The position numbers and the translations under genes were made by a program. From Buxus sempervirens (lineage: Eukaryota; Streptophyta; Magnoliopsida; Buxales; Buxaceae): 64,000 bases of DNA. The notes below the pieces were generated by a model. That model saw nothing but the letters and a program-made list of their open reading frames with translations. It did no database searches and was not told where the DNA came from. Shown here in pieces: positions 12,523 to 23,667 of the stretch (its first letter is position 1; each line of letters starts with the position of its first letter). The stretch covers positions 7,677,888 through 7,741,887 of the forward strand of contig OX387186.1 in assembly GCA_947561395.2 (NCBI GenBank), written 5' to 3'.

Positions 12523-14345
12523 TCAAGGTTGCATGAAGACCATAGTCTTTGCTAGCTCAATTGCTTTGGGGCGTCCAAAAAACTTTTCCACAATTGCCAG
12601 TGAAAATTCCATGGAGGTTCCTGGCCCTCTGCTGGTGATGAGGTTGCCATCAACCACAACCCTGTGATCAACTTCACTCTGATCTGAGAGCTTGTTGCAC
12701 AAGGCTGGATAAGCTGTGGCCTTCTTGCCCTGCATTGAGAACAGATATATAACATTCAACTGAAAGAGCAACAAACATAGAACGCACATATTACTGAATA
12801 GATCATATCATGTTGCTCATGCCTTGAGTAGACCATGGGGCTCGAGGACTATAGCTGGAGATGCGCATATAGCTCCATACAGTCTGTTGGATTCCATCTG
12901 TGTTTTTAGCAAGTTGACTAGCTTTTCTGAGTTTGAAAAAGTTTGGGCACCAGGAAGTCCACCCTGCAAATAATAATGTTATGAGAGGGTAACTGTATAT
13001 TCTGATTGTTGGGCAGGTAGATATGTAATGTTTACAACTAATTTTCAAACAGCAAACCCAACTTACTGGCAACACAATAAGGTCAAATGAAAGCATTGCT
13101 GCTTCACCAAGCATCATATCTGCAACTAGCTTCACCTTTCGAGATGCCAGAATTTCAAATTTGTCGTCAACAGAGGCCACCACAACATTTGCATTTGCTC
13201 GTCGCAAAATATCAATGATCATAACAGCTTCCATCTCCTCAGATCCATTGGCAATTGGTACAAGAATCTGCAGAAAGAGTAACAAACAGATTTAGTGCTC
13301 ATGAAACCCAAACACATAGAAGTTAGGTTGAAAAAAAAATAAGAAATCCAAAAATGAATTTGCAGTGCAATACAAATTGTATGAAACAAGAAGCTTGTTT
13401 GAATACTAATAATGAAGAAATTTGGTCCAAACACAAACTGAACCTGATCCCACAAGTAAGTTCAGACTAAGAGTTCCAGTTGGACTTGGCTTGAAATCCT
13501 GACCAGACCTCATCGGACTGGATTTGCATTGAAAGCACCCATTTAGGGTTGTCTCTTCAAATGGCACCGCATCATGCCCAATGATTAAAGGACATGATCT
13601 TGTATTCAGATGATTTTCAGTTTTTTGAGTCATGTACTTGTATTCTTGTACTCTCTTTTCTCTCCTTTTCTATATATGATTTTCATTACCAATAAAAAAA
13701 ATGATCTTGTATTCAGATGTTTATAAGGTAAATTCTAATATGTATTCCTTTAAAGATGATAAGGACCATAGAATCATGATTTGTTCATAACTCTCCAAAT
13801 CTGGTTTCAAAGATGCTGGGAGTGGGGATGGGGGCAAGGTGGGTGGAGGATACAGATTTCTCTAGGATTCATGTTTTAAAATATTTTAGGATCTTCACTT
13901 TACTCTTCTTTGGGAAACAGGATCATTTGGCAGTTTATCCATCTAAATTTGATCAGATGCCTCAATGATTCACCAGTCCTGATAGCACAATTCACACAAA
14001 TATACTCAGTCCAACTATGACTGTTAGTCTTTTTTTTTACTTCATTAACATAATTACACAAATCTGGATCGTGGAATGGATAAATGCCTTGTCTGCTGAG
14101 CATGTAACTCCATTTGAAGAATGAAGAGGGAACTCTCAGTTGCTGAGTTAAATAGGTAATCCAACTTGCGTTCCTCATCAAGCAAATCTGAAATTTTACG
14201 CCTATGAAAAAGCTTTTGTATCAAATATATGGAATGTTTTGAAGGGATATATCACCCAGTTCAGTTCCTAACAGGCATGATTAATAGCAATTATATATTC
14301 TCATATAATACCTCTTTTTTTTCTTTTCTTTTTTCGTTGTGTGTT

Positions 14346-14381
<36 letters not shown>

Positions 14382-16468
14382 GGTGGGGGGTGATTATTTG
14401 TATGATACTTATTCCATCATTTGAATCTGTTACTGGTTCTCTTATGTATAATTCCACATCCCCAGCTTCAACTTCTAAAATAGTTCAACAATATATGATC
14501 ATCCAATAAAGTCAAGTTTTTGGCCAGAAAGGAAAAAATGGAACCTGAACAAATTTCGAAAGAAAGATTCAAGCTTAAAAATTAAAGTTATTTAAAAAGG
14601 AGAGAGAAGAGAGGGAAAAAAAAGAATGGCTGTTCAAACGTAATATGGCATAAGATAATAGGAAGATGTTTGGATCAGAATAGTAGCACATAAAATCTGC
14701 ATTTCCAAAAAGAAAAAGAATGAGACGCTAAATTTTTATCAACAGTGAATGTAACCTGAGGAGTGTTGCTAAATTTCCACTCTACTGGATTAAACTCAGC
14801 TATATTATATTCAGCCCCATGATTGGATCGCATCACCTGAAAACAAAATCAACAATTATTCATATGAGAAAAATTATAAAATAAAGAAACTAGGTAACTA
14901 GAAAACAGACAACTAAATCTTGGACAGACATAAAAACATGTTGCAAACACAATACCAAAGAATTATTTGGTTAGTTTCAATTTACCAAACAGAATTAAAT
15001 TCAAGTTATGCAATTATTTAATAACTGAATTCTTAATTTGGGCAAAGAACAATTATTTTAATAGAATACATTATTTTCAAACTCTGATTTGTACATTTTG
15101 TGTTATGAGGAAATGCATCAATAGCTTAATGTACACAGTACGGCATCTTGCAAATAATGGAGAGTAATATCTGTCATAACATCACGGTTGAATCCGATGG
15201 AAATCACTAGACTACCAGAAAATCACTTTCATTTTTTATCAATAGTTACATACTAGAAAGTAAATTTTGTGATTCATTGTCTTCTCTTCAATGTAAACCA
15301 TGTTAACTAGGTAAAAATGACAGGGTGCTTGCTTTTTCCTTTAACAGTTGCTAATCATAAGTGTAAACCTTTTGTATTAGTCCATGCAGATTTTTGGGTT
15401 CATGTCAAAACCCCACTTCTACGGAGCCCATGTAATTTGTGACCTTTGTGGATGATGACTCCAAGATTACTTAGCTATTTCTAATAAAATATTCAGTCCT
15501 TGTCCTTTTCCACTGAGATACGGACCGCAATTTAATTCTCACATTTGGTTTCAAAATCAGATAATGCCAGAGAATGATAATCTAATATTTCTGGCTTTCA
15601 ATTCTTTTTTAATCAGCTGGCAATTGTCCATCAAACTTCACATGTATACACTCTACAACAAAATTGTGTGGCTAAGTGTAAGAAAAGATATATTCTTGTT
15701 ACATCTAAAGCCTTAATATTCCATATAAGGAACCCAAAAACCTAACGGAGTCTTCCCACATCATGCTACTTGATTAATCATTTGCCGTCATTTATCCTGA
15801 AGGAATATCACTAGATTCCATTACATTTCCTACAGTTCATATATTTACTTTGACTCCACTATTTTTTGGTGTATCTATTTCGTTCATCAGTTCTCATCTG
15901 GACATGGTAAACTAAATCCTGAAGCTATTTTTTGGTATATTCATGTGAAAAAAAATATTTTATGTTATAGTTAAAGTCATCAGCATTTTGTTTCTGCAGA
16001 TATGTTCCTTTTCTACATCTTTCTTTTCTAAAGCAAAATACTAACTTGATAAGTCCCCGTTATCCAGAATTTCTTTATCTGGTTCCTAGATGCCACAACA
16101 AGAATAAGAGCCCCATTTGTATGTTCATGTTCGTCGCTCTAAACATACATACTCCACCAGTTCTAAAACATCTACCAACTTCTCCTCCATCTAGTAATCT
16201 GTCTCTCCACAAGCCAGTTATCCCTACAGATGATGATTTACATATTGCTATTTGTAAAGATAAACATACTTGCACTAAACATCCAATTTCTTCCTTCATC
16301 CCTGATGTTTATTTTATTGCTTCCAGTTCTGTTATTCACATTCTTAACTCTGTCACTAAAGCACGTAATAATCCAGGATGAAGGAAAGCAATGGAATAAG
16401 ATAATTTTACAGCATCCAAAAAAATCAGTATCATGTCTTTCTTCTTCTTCTTCATTTTGTATTGCCAC

Positions 16469-16502
<34 letters not shown>

Positions 16503-17854
16503 CAGACTAAAGCATTAAACAGAGGATCCATCAAATGCAATGCATGCTTCTTTCTATCTCTAGTAATATGATGACAAGATAACATAGGGTATTTCAGAAT
16601 TTTCACACGTAAGTTTAATTTTAGGTTGGCATTCCTTTTGCTAATCTGTGACATTGAGATCTCATGTTTGAGTCCAAAACACACAAATTCTTTATAAATT
16701 CATTACATAAATACATGTATAATGCATGTATTTTACCAAGGAGAAACCAGTCATTTCATTTAGAAACTCCACTATTGTAGCCAATCCATAAATTATCATG
16801 AAAGTAAATACAGAAATAACAAGTTAGAAAGCTGGATACCATTGGTCCTGCAACTTCATCTGCTTTCTCTTTCCCATATAATTTCTCAACAAGAAATACC
16901 GAGAACTCCATAGCAGTGCCAGGCCCACGACTCGTCACCACGTGGCCATCCTGCTGGACTCTTGATTCTACCATTGTTGCAGAAGAAGCTAGCTCCTCCA
17001 CAAATGAAGGATAACAAGTTGCCTGTCAAAACCAACACACAAGTAACTACAAATGACCAAAAATTTACAAAGAACAGTAAAAAGCAGAAAGACAACAATA
17101 ATCCAGTAGCATGAATTCACTAGTTGAGAATATCCTAACCTTCAAACCCTTCAACAAACCCCAGGGTCCAAGCGCAACTGCAGGAGCTGCACAAATTGCA
17201 GCATAAAGTCGTCCATCCGATGCTTGCTTCTTAACCATGCTTTCCAAAACTCCACAGTCCCTCAGAGTTGCAGCACCTGGCATCCCTCCCTGTATTACAA
17301 AATAATTGACCAACAAGCTTTAACCCTAGAAGCCAATCCGCGACAAATTCATGCAAATAATTAAACTCCAACTAAGCAAGGTGAAACTTATTAAAAAGTT
17401 CATGGATTACAGGAAGACTGATGAGATCATAAACAGTTTCAGCACAATCGGAAATTAGGGCATCAGCAACAATTTTCAATCCATGTTTCGCATCAACTCG
17501 AAGCTCCTTCTCGACTGACGCAACGGTGACATCGGCTCCAGCTCTTCGAAGGACGTCGATAATAATCACCGCCTCCATCGGTTCCGTACCATTCGCGATC
17601 GGAACCAGAACCTAATCAACCGAGAATCATTTCTCAATAGATTCACAGTCAAAAAGATCAAAATCGTCGAAGAGAAACGAATCGGCTTTCGTGAGACTTA
17701 CCTTTCGAGAAGCAGACGCCATTGCTGAAACCGAGAAGCTCTTCGGAGATGAAGGAAATGCAGGAGTAAAGAGCTTAGTTCGTCCACGAGCGATTCTTAT
17801 AAATGACGACGGGACGACTCGTGTACTAACAGGTGTCAGATAACGTAAAGCCAT
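12523..17854 (-). CDS. DJ1B: DJ-1 homologue with two DJ-1/PfpI domains and an organelle-type leader
   Basis: Eight exons: 17854-17702, 17611-17411, 17289-17140, 17022-16840, 14836-14756, 13267-13067, 12963-12823 and 12729-12523. They join in frame into 438 residues without lesions. Plant DJ-1 proteins are tandem fusions of two DJ-1/PfpI domains, linked to oxidative-stress protection and glyoxalase III-type activity. Domain 1 starts [15 protein letters not shown] and has the nucleophile elbow AICAAP. Domain 2 starts [15 protein letters not shown] and has AICASP. Both keep the conserved Glu and Cys. The 44 residues before a second Met (MASASRK) are rich in Arg/Ser and lack acidic residues, like a plastid or mitochondrial transit peptide, which favours the DJ1B type. 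The intron after exon 7 starts with GC, not GT. Introns 4 and 5 are large (2.0 and 1.5 kb). Confidence 0.93.
13613..13700 (+). mobile_element. Short retroposed sequence with A-tail, in a DJ-1 intron
   Basis: An 88-bp insert ending in a run of A is flanked by a perfect 19-bp direct repeat starting ATGATCTTG (13594-13612 and 13701-13719). Long target duplication plus A-tail is the signature of target-primed reverse transcription by a LINE machinery. The insert is too short to name; it may be a 5'-truncated LINE 3' end. Confidence 0.75.
14348..14380. repeat. Homopolymer of 33 G
   Basis: Uninterrupted G run inside a DJ-1 intron, followed by TGGTGGGGGG. The length may be unreliable in the assembly. 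Confidence 0.95.
16468..16502. repeat. Simple repeat, (CATA)n then (AT)n
   Basis: Tetranucleotide CATA units run straight into an AT dinucleotide repeat within a DJ-1 intron. Confidence 0.9.
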
Positions 17855-17915
17855 TGCCCGCGACTGTTGCTAAAAGAGCTCAGTGTCTCACTGAAAGACC
17901 CAAGACATGGTGGTC

Positions 17916-18118
17916 GGGATGAAATCTTCTGCTATGTTAATCTAAATTAGTCCCTGCTTTGACCGTGAGATGCTGCCATGTGGAGCATCTCACGGTCAAT
18001 ATTTTTTTTCATAACCCCACATAAATATTAACAACAATAGAAAACACATTAACCGTGAGATGCTCGGCAGCATCCCACGGTGAAACAGGACAACTCGGGT
18101 TAAAGAGGATTTCATTCC
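17916..18118. mobile_element. MITE, Mutator-like, family member A
   Basis: A 203-bp element with inverted ends GGGATGAAATCTTCT / GGAATGAAATCCTCT. It is flanked by ATGGTGGTC and ACGGCGGTC (7 of 9 matching), the 9-bp duplication size of Mutator-like elements. Inside is a perfect hairpin stem, TTGACCGTGAGATGCT paired with AGCATCTCACGGTCAA. It lies about 60 bp upstream of the DJ-1 start codon, so it may sit in the DJ-1 promoter. Confidence 0.75.
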
Positions 18119-18758
18119 ACGGCGGTCTGCATATATTTTGGAAGTATGACATGGGTTCTGGTTTATTCCAACGGAATGATGCCATCAACACAACTCGAAA
18201 CACGGTTCTAGCAAGTGTCCTGTCACTCCTTTTTTATTAAGTTGGTTACTTATGTGCCAAGCAACTATTATGTACAATCTTCTTATAAATCCCGATGATA
18301 TCATTCTTATTTGGACTACGAGTAGCGTGTGCACTGTCATACTTATATATTTGCATGTGTGCAATTAATAAAATTAATCAAACCCACGAAATCTATTATA
18401 TAAAATATATAGTTTAGTATCTAAAATCATCATACATTAATTCCAAATCATATCCAAACGTTTAAATCTAAAATTATGCAACGATTAAACAAAACGTGGT
18501 ATTACTACTTGTCTCAAAATGCAAAATCTTTCTCTTTAAATTAGCGCCGAGATTCTGCTACTATCGCACTCTTCTACAGACCTCAGAATACCATCTCCAC
18601 CGTTCAGATAGACACTAGTCGTGAACAAAACTCCCAAATTTGAGGCCGATCCAACGATTGAATCTCTTCCGATCTAACTTTTATGAATGCTGGTTTGCAG
18701 GTTCTGTAACACTTTCTCTCTCTATATTCCCCAAACGTGAGAGCCCTCCTTAACCAAA
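18119..18758. other. Spacer upstream of DJ-1
   Basis: No gene or clear repeat was recognised between two MITEs. Confidence 0.4.
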
Positions 18759-18942
18759 GATGAGATTAGTAGTTCGAGATAGTCTACCACATGCATGATC
18801 TTGCAGTTATTGCATTTTTAATGTGAAATGTTAATTGAGTCAGATCCCAAAAAAGTAGTGGCATTTCACATTTTTTAGCAACCATGAGATACTGCAAGGT
18901 TTGCCGCAACCCACAAGGTCCTATGGAAGATGATCTCATCCC
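18759..18942. mobile_element. MITE, Mutator-like, diverged family member D
   Basis: The right end, read inverted (GGGATGAGATCATCTTCC), matches the family end GGGATGAAATCTTCT. The left end AGATGAGATT is a weaker match. Internal fold-back arms (TAATGTGAAATG / CATTTCACATT) resemble those in member C at 55.9 kb. No clean target duplication was found, so the boundaries are approximate. Confidence 0.5.
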
Positions 18943-19341
18943 AAAATTTGTCTAGTGCTTCCTCTTGCAAAGATGATTCAATTTGAGTTATATCCTGCCA
19001 CAATCATACATTCAATAAAAAAATTTCATACTTTTCATTACCTAAAACATATAGACATGCAACATCTCATATCATCTGTAGAAAGAAACCAAAGTCAATT
19101 TCAAATCCCTAAACCATGTATTGGACAATCACGAGTGAGTAGTTATAAGGAGATATGGGAGTCATTCAAATTTTAAAAGAGATATTTTTAATTGAGAAAA
19201 TATATTTCAAACAATTAATAAATTCAATTATAATGTCAATACATCTCTTTCTTTTTTTCATTAATAAATATGTAACATGAGGTGTGAACTTATTGTTTTT
19301 TGGTATAAAAGTTTGGGCTTTTTCATCCATCTTCTTACATT

Positions 19342-19777
19342 ATGTTTTATTTGCATCTATATTTTCTTATTTTTAGTACGTATATTTATGCCCCTCCATT
19401 TAGTATAATCGTTGCAGCTATACTTCTGACGTTAAAGTCCGTTATATCTTGTCATTTGCTTTTATTAAACCAGGAGACTGCATGCGCTACGCATGTAGTA
19501 AATAAAAAAAAAATCTTAGGACCCACTTAGGAAAAACTCTCCATGTTAAAATAGAGTGTTGTTTTATTTGCATCTATATCTTATTGTTTTTAATATTTAT
19601 ATTTATACCCCTCCATTTGGTATCATCATTGCAACCATACTCTTGACGTTAAAGTTCGTTAAATTTTGTCGTTTAATTTTATTAAAAGAGGGAACTGCAC
19701 ACACTACGTGTGTAGTAGATAAAAAAAAAACCCTAGGGCCCACTTAGAAAAAACTCTCCACGTTAAAATAGAGTGCA
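19342..19777. repeat. Tandem duplication of a 218-bp unit inside a Helitron-like element
   Basis: Units 19342-19559 and 19560-19777 align along their whole length: same start TGTTTTATTTGCATCTATAT, same ACGTTAAAGT, same near-palindrome around CTACGCATG/CTACGTGTG, same closing GTTAAAATAGAGTG. They differ at roughly 15-20% of positions. Short open frames over each copy (62-63 codons) are a by-product. Confidence 0.85.
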
Positions 19778-19901
19778 TGCCATTGTTAATGATGCTAACG
19801 TGGCATAGCAAATCTGTAAAAAGGGGAAAAAGATAAGGGTCAATTTGAGCATGGATTGTCAGGCCCAAATGTCCCCTATCTGCTTTATATATTGGTATAG
19901 A
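19778..19901 (-). mobile_element. Helitron-like 5' terminus (reverse orientation)
   Basis: Read on the minus strand the element begins TCTATACCAATATATAAAGC directly after an A, matching the TCTATACTA-type 5' end of plant Helitrons, which insert between A and T. The tandem units at 19342-19777 probably belong to the same element. The 3' end (CTRR with hairpin) was not found, so the full extent is unknown. Confidence 0.45.
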
Positions 19902-20620
19902 TGACTAAAATAACTTTATATAAAATAAAAAAATATTTTGAAATTACCCTCCTATATTATTTATATTTTTCATTTACGTCTTTGTATTATTATATTTGTT
20001 GCATCAATACCTTTAATCATTGATATAATTTGCTCAATTGATTATTATTCAATGAAATTTAGCATGACCATGTAGTCATTAGCTATTGAATATTTTTTTT
20101 TATCTTATAGAGTGTTGCTTTAATCATTTAGTAAGAATAAACAATATAAGTTAACTGAATTTAAAGTTAGGGATATAACTGTAACGATTATGCTAAATAA
20201 AGGAGTATAAATGAAAATGCTAAAACAAGAAGATATAGATGTAAATATATTATGATAAAAGGGTATGGATGTAGAAAGCCCTAAAAGTTTCTACGTGGAC
20301 TATATAATCAACGGAATGTGGTGTTCTAAGTTAGTTATCGTTAAAAGTACCACATTAATCACATTCTGACATTTTATAATTTGATTATAAACAGTTGATC
20401 TTCACTTCTTTTTTTCAAACAATAGTTTATAGGGGGCTTGAGCGCCAAATCACAACACACCATTAATCCCAAGTAAAAAACATGGTTACTTAGCGCCAAT
20501 GTATGTGTACAAGTGCTCTAGCTACCTATTTAAACTTGTGTTTCCTTCAAATCTCCCTCTCCCTCTCCCTCTCTCCTTCCTATAGCTCTCATGCAAAAAC
20601 ACACACATACATGCATATAC

Positions 20621-20736
20621 GAAGATAATTTGCTTGATGTTATCTTAGTTTGGTAAGTGTATGCATGTGCATACATGTATAAATGAAGATAATTAGTTTG
20701 ATATTATCTTAATTTGGTAAATATATGCATGTGCAT
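20621..20736. repeat. Tandem repeat, about two units of 64 bp
   Basis: The motif GAAGATAATT starts at 20621 and 20685. Both copies continue through a TTATCTTA/TTTGGTAA stretch to TATGCATGTGCAT. Confidence 0.8.
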
Positions 20737-20741
20737 TTATA

Positions 20742-20815
20742 GACTGTTTGGTGTAATTTTTCAAATTTACTTTTTAACTCTTAAAAGTAATTTTGAAAAG
20801 TTATACCAAACAGCC
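20742..20815. mobile_element. Tiny inverted-repeat element (hAT-like ends)
   Basis: A 74-bp fold-back with ends GACTGTTTGGTGTAA and TTATACCAAACAGCC, resembling the CTGTTTGGT ends of plant hAT MITEs. Only a 5-bp direct repeat (TTATA) flanks it, so the superfamily is uncertain. Confidence 0.45.
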
Positions 20816-21428
20816 TTATATTGATGAAGTCCATTGCAAAACATTTATAATATGAAAAAAACACTAACCATAGGATGTTTCAGGGGCTGCAATCAACACC
20901 AGGAACCAAAGTAGGCAAGTGTAGAAGATTTCTTGCCCCTTTTGAGGGCAAACTATTGGTTGGGATTGTATTACTCTCGCAAGGTTATTTCTTCATTTCT
21001 TTTTCAAAATTTTTTTTGTGAGGAAATATATAAAACTGTTCATTTTTTCCATCATGGAACATACTAAAATATTGTTAATATATTGTTAAGAGCTTGAAAA
21101 TATTGTTAATTGTTAAGAGCTTGAAGAATGTACAAGTACAATAGAAGTAACATACAAAAGTATGGAAAAAAAAACCAACACCATTAAGACTGTTGAATAA
21201 AGCTTCACATGTCTTCAAAAACTTGGTAAAAGTTTTCATATTTTGATGAGCTCAAGTGGGGTTACATTCATTAGGCAAAATCGATCGGAAAGGTAAAAAA
21301 GAAAAAGGTAACAATCATCCAATCATTGTATTGATCCTTTGGTTAAAAAATAAAAAATAAAAAAGTATTGATTCTTTAATCGACATCAATGAATCATCCC
21401 TTCCTCTTTTTTATAAGAACTAATCCAA

Positions 21429-21647
21429 TGGAACAAAGTCTTTGCTATGTTTACCTGAATTGTTGTCTGTTTTGGCTATGAGATGTTGCTATGTGGAGCA
21501 TCTCATAATTACTGTTTTTTCTTATGAGCCCCACTTGAAACATTTAAAACAACGAAGAAACAATAATTGTGAAATGCTCTACACGACAGCATCTCACTGC
21601 CAAAGTAAAGGCCAATTTAAGTAAACATAATAGAAGATTTCATCCCA
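21429..21647. mobile_element. MITE, Mutator-like, family member B
   Basis: The ends TGGAACAAAGTCTTTGCTAT and the inverted right end TGGGATGAAATCTTCTATTA match each other and member A at 17.9 kb. The same internal theme is present (GAGATGTTGCTATGTGGAGC followed by CATCTCA). No convincing target duplication remains. Confidence 0.65.
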
Positions 21648-22340
21648 ACCAACGCCATTAAGAGTGTCATCCAAGAATTTTTAAAATCTATTAATTTTCA
21701 CCTTAATCATTAGTTATCCAGTCAAGCTCAACAAAAGGAGTTTTTAATATTTATCCATTGAAGTCTTTGATAGTTAATTGCATGCAGCTGAAATTTTGTA
21801 TCTCCCCATTTCCCCCCCGTGCATGCATGGTGATCCATCTTCAGTGACTTAAGTTCTTAACAAGGTCCTGGAATTTGCAAGTATTCACAAGTGGCATCTT
21901 AGGGGTTTCTATAGTACTACTTAATTAATTAATTATATTCACTTACAGGCCTGAACTTCCACGTCTTACACCTGTTTTCATCCCAAACACTTCAAACCAC
22001 ATCACTGAAAAGAAGAAATTATCTTAAAAGGATTTCAAACTAAAACAATATCTGACATCTCCATTTATCAAACTATAAACGCAAAAATCCTCTCTCTGTC
22101 TCTCATCTCCGTAATAAAATACTTAACAAAGAACCCCTTTCGGTTTTTGCACAGTGAGAGTTAAAAAACGCATAAAGAGATGGGGTACATACATGAAAAT
22201 ACATCGAAAATACACGTACATGGCGAGTGGAAGGAAAGAGAGGCAAGAGGGGCTTGTAATGGGTGTGCTTGGGAAGCATTATTTGCATTTTCCAGAGAAA
22301 AACCCCCCGTTACTCGCCGGCATATACTTGTTGGGTTTGG

Positions 22341-23667
22341 ACTATTGAGGTGGCGATGAAACCAAAGGAGGGTCTTATTCTCTCTCTGCGTCTTCTTCCT
22401 TTTCTTCTTCTGGTGCCCCATCTGAGATTCTGAGGAGCCAAAACCGAAGCAACTGCAACGGTGGAGAAACCTAGTTCTAACTTTAACTACTAATTTTATT
22501 TCGCTTGGGGACCGGTGCTGTCATTGTCGTGGTGAGTTCGAGATCTTGGTATCTGAAATCAATAAATGCACATGCAGAATCTTTTGGTTAGTTCCAGGTC
22601 AATTTTCTGAGCTTTCGGGAATATTTGGTATTCTACATGTGGGATTTTCTTTGTCCTTTTTTTAGAAAATTTTTGTTCCTAATGGGTTTACTTCCGGAGA
22701 AGAATTTTGAAAATTTGTGACTTTTCCTCCATGGATTGATTTAAGAGGCAAATTGGATTTGAATGCGTCGTTTAACTGAGTGATTTGAGGTGTTGGTGGT
22801 GGCATTCGAAATGCTTTTCTTTATGTTTTATATGCCTTTTCTGAGAATTTATTGAGGGTTCTGATATTTCGTTTGGAATGCTTTGCTGAGCAGATTGGAT
22901 TATATATATGTTGTAACTCTGTCTGCTAAGGTATTGGAGGAAGAATTCGTGTTATTTTTTTTTCCTGAATGTCTTATATTTGATAATTTTTCTGTGTATT
23001 TGTTTAGGGGATTTCTGTTCATTTCCCGTGCAGTGCTGTGGTTAACAAATTGATTTGAATGTATGTTTTAAGTTTGTGAATTGGATTGTTATTGGAAGAA
23101 ATGAAGGTAGCGTTTTCGCATTTTAACTTTTTTTAAGTGCAATTTTTGATGGCTTTTCTTCAGTTTATTTTTCTGCCTCTCTCTCTACTTCCTCTTGTTG
23201 AAGGGTTGCATTTATCTTTCTCTGTCAATGGAACTGAGCCCATTTTGATGGTGTTCATATGTAAGTTGTTCAGCTTTGGTTTTCAAATATGCTGTTTGGA
23301 TTCGTGACTGCTATTTCCTTTTGATGTTTGGGTATGGGGTGGGGAATAGCCATGTCAGGTTGACACAAAACAAAAAATATCTGCAGAGTTTGCCAATCCA
23401 GGAGGTTTTTGAAATTCAATATTTTATTAATTTGTTTTCTTTTGACAGATTCTGCTGCAGTGGTTGGACGGAGTGAAGTGAGAGGTTGTGATGAGGTTTT
23501 GTGGCTTCTTCCTGTTGTTTCTGCAAAGGAAGATTTCAGTTTTTTTTTTGGGGAATTGTGTAACCATGTAAATTGCTTCATATGATAGAGTTTGGTTCCT
23601 GGGATTGATCTCTTTGGAGGAAACTCGAAGAGGATAGCAATGTAGATGAAGTGGGACATCGTAGGAA
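22341..23667 (+). promoter_or_regulatory. Probable 5' untranslated region and leader intron of IDM1
   Basis: A TTCTCTCTCTGCGTCTTCTT-type pyrimidine-rich stretch near 22377-22410 looks like a leader start. The T-rich stretch that follows ends in a good acceptor (TTTTGACAG, 23449) about 215 bases before the start codon, so a leader intron of roughly 0.9 kb is likely. A TAG at 23662-23664, in frame with the ATG at 23668, fixes the coding start. Confidence 0.45.

Larger units (their letters stand above)
19902..22340. other. AT-rich spacer between DJ-1 and IDM1
   Basis: No gene was recognised apart from the repeats listed separately within it. Small open frames (for example 21442-21624) fall inside a MITE and are not genes. 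Confidence 0.4.

Noticed and set aside
16046-16571. Overlapping frames of 111 and 113 codons
   Set aside because: They lie in a large DJ-1 intron, run into an AT microsatellite and match no family I know.
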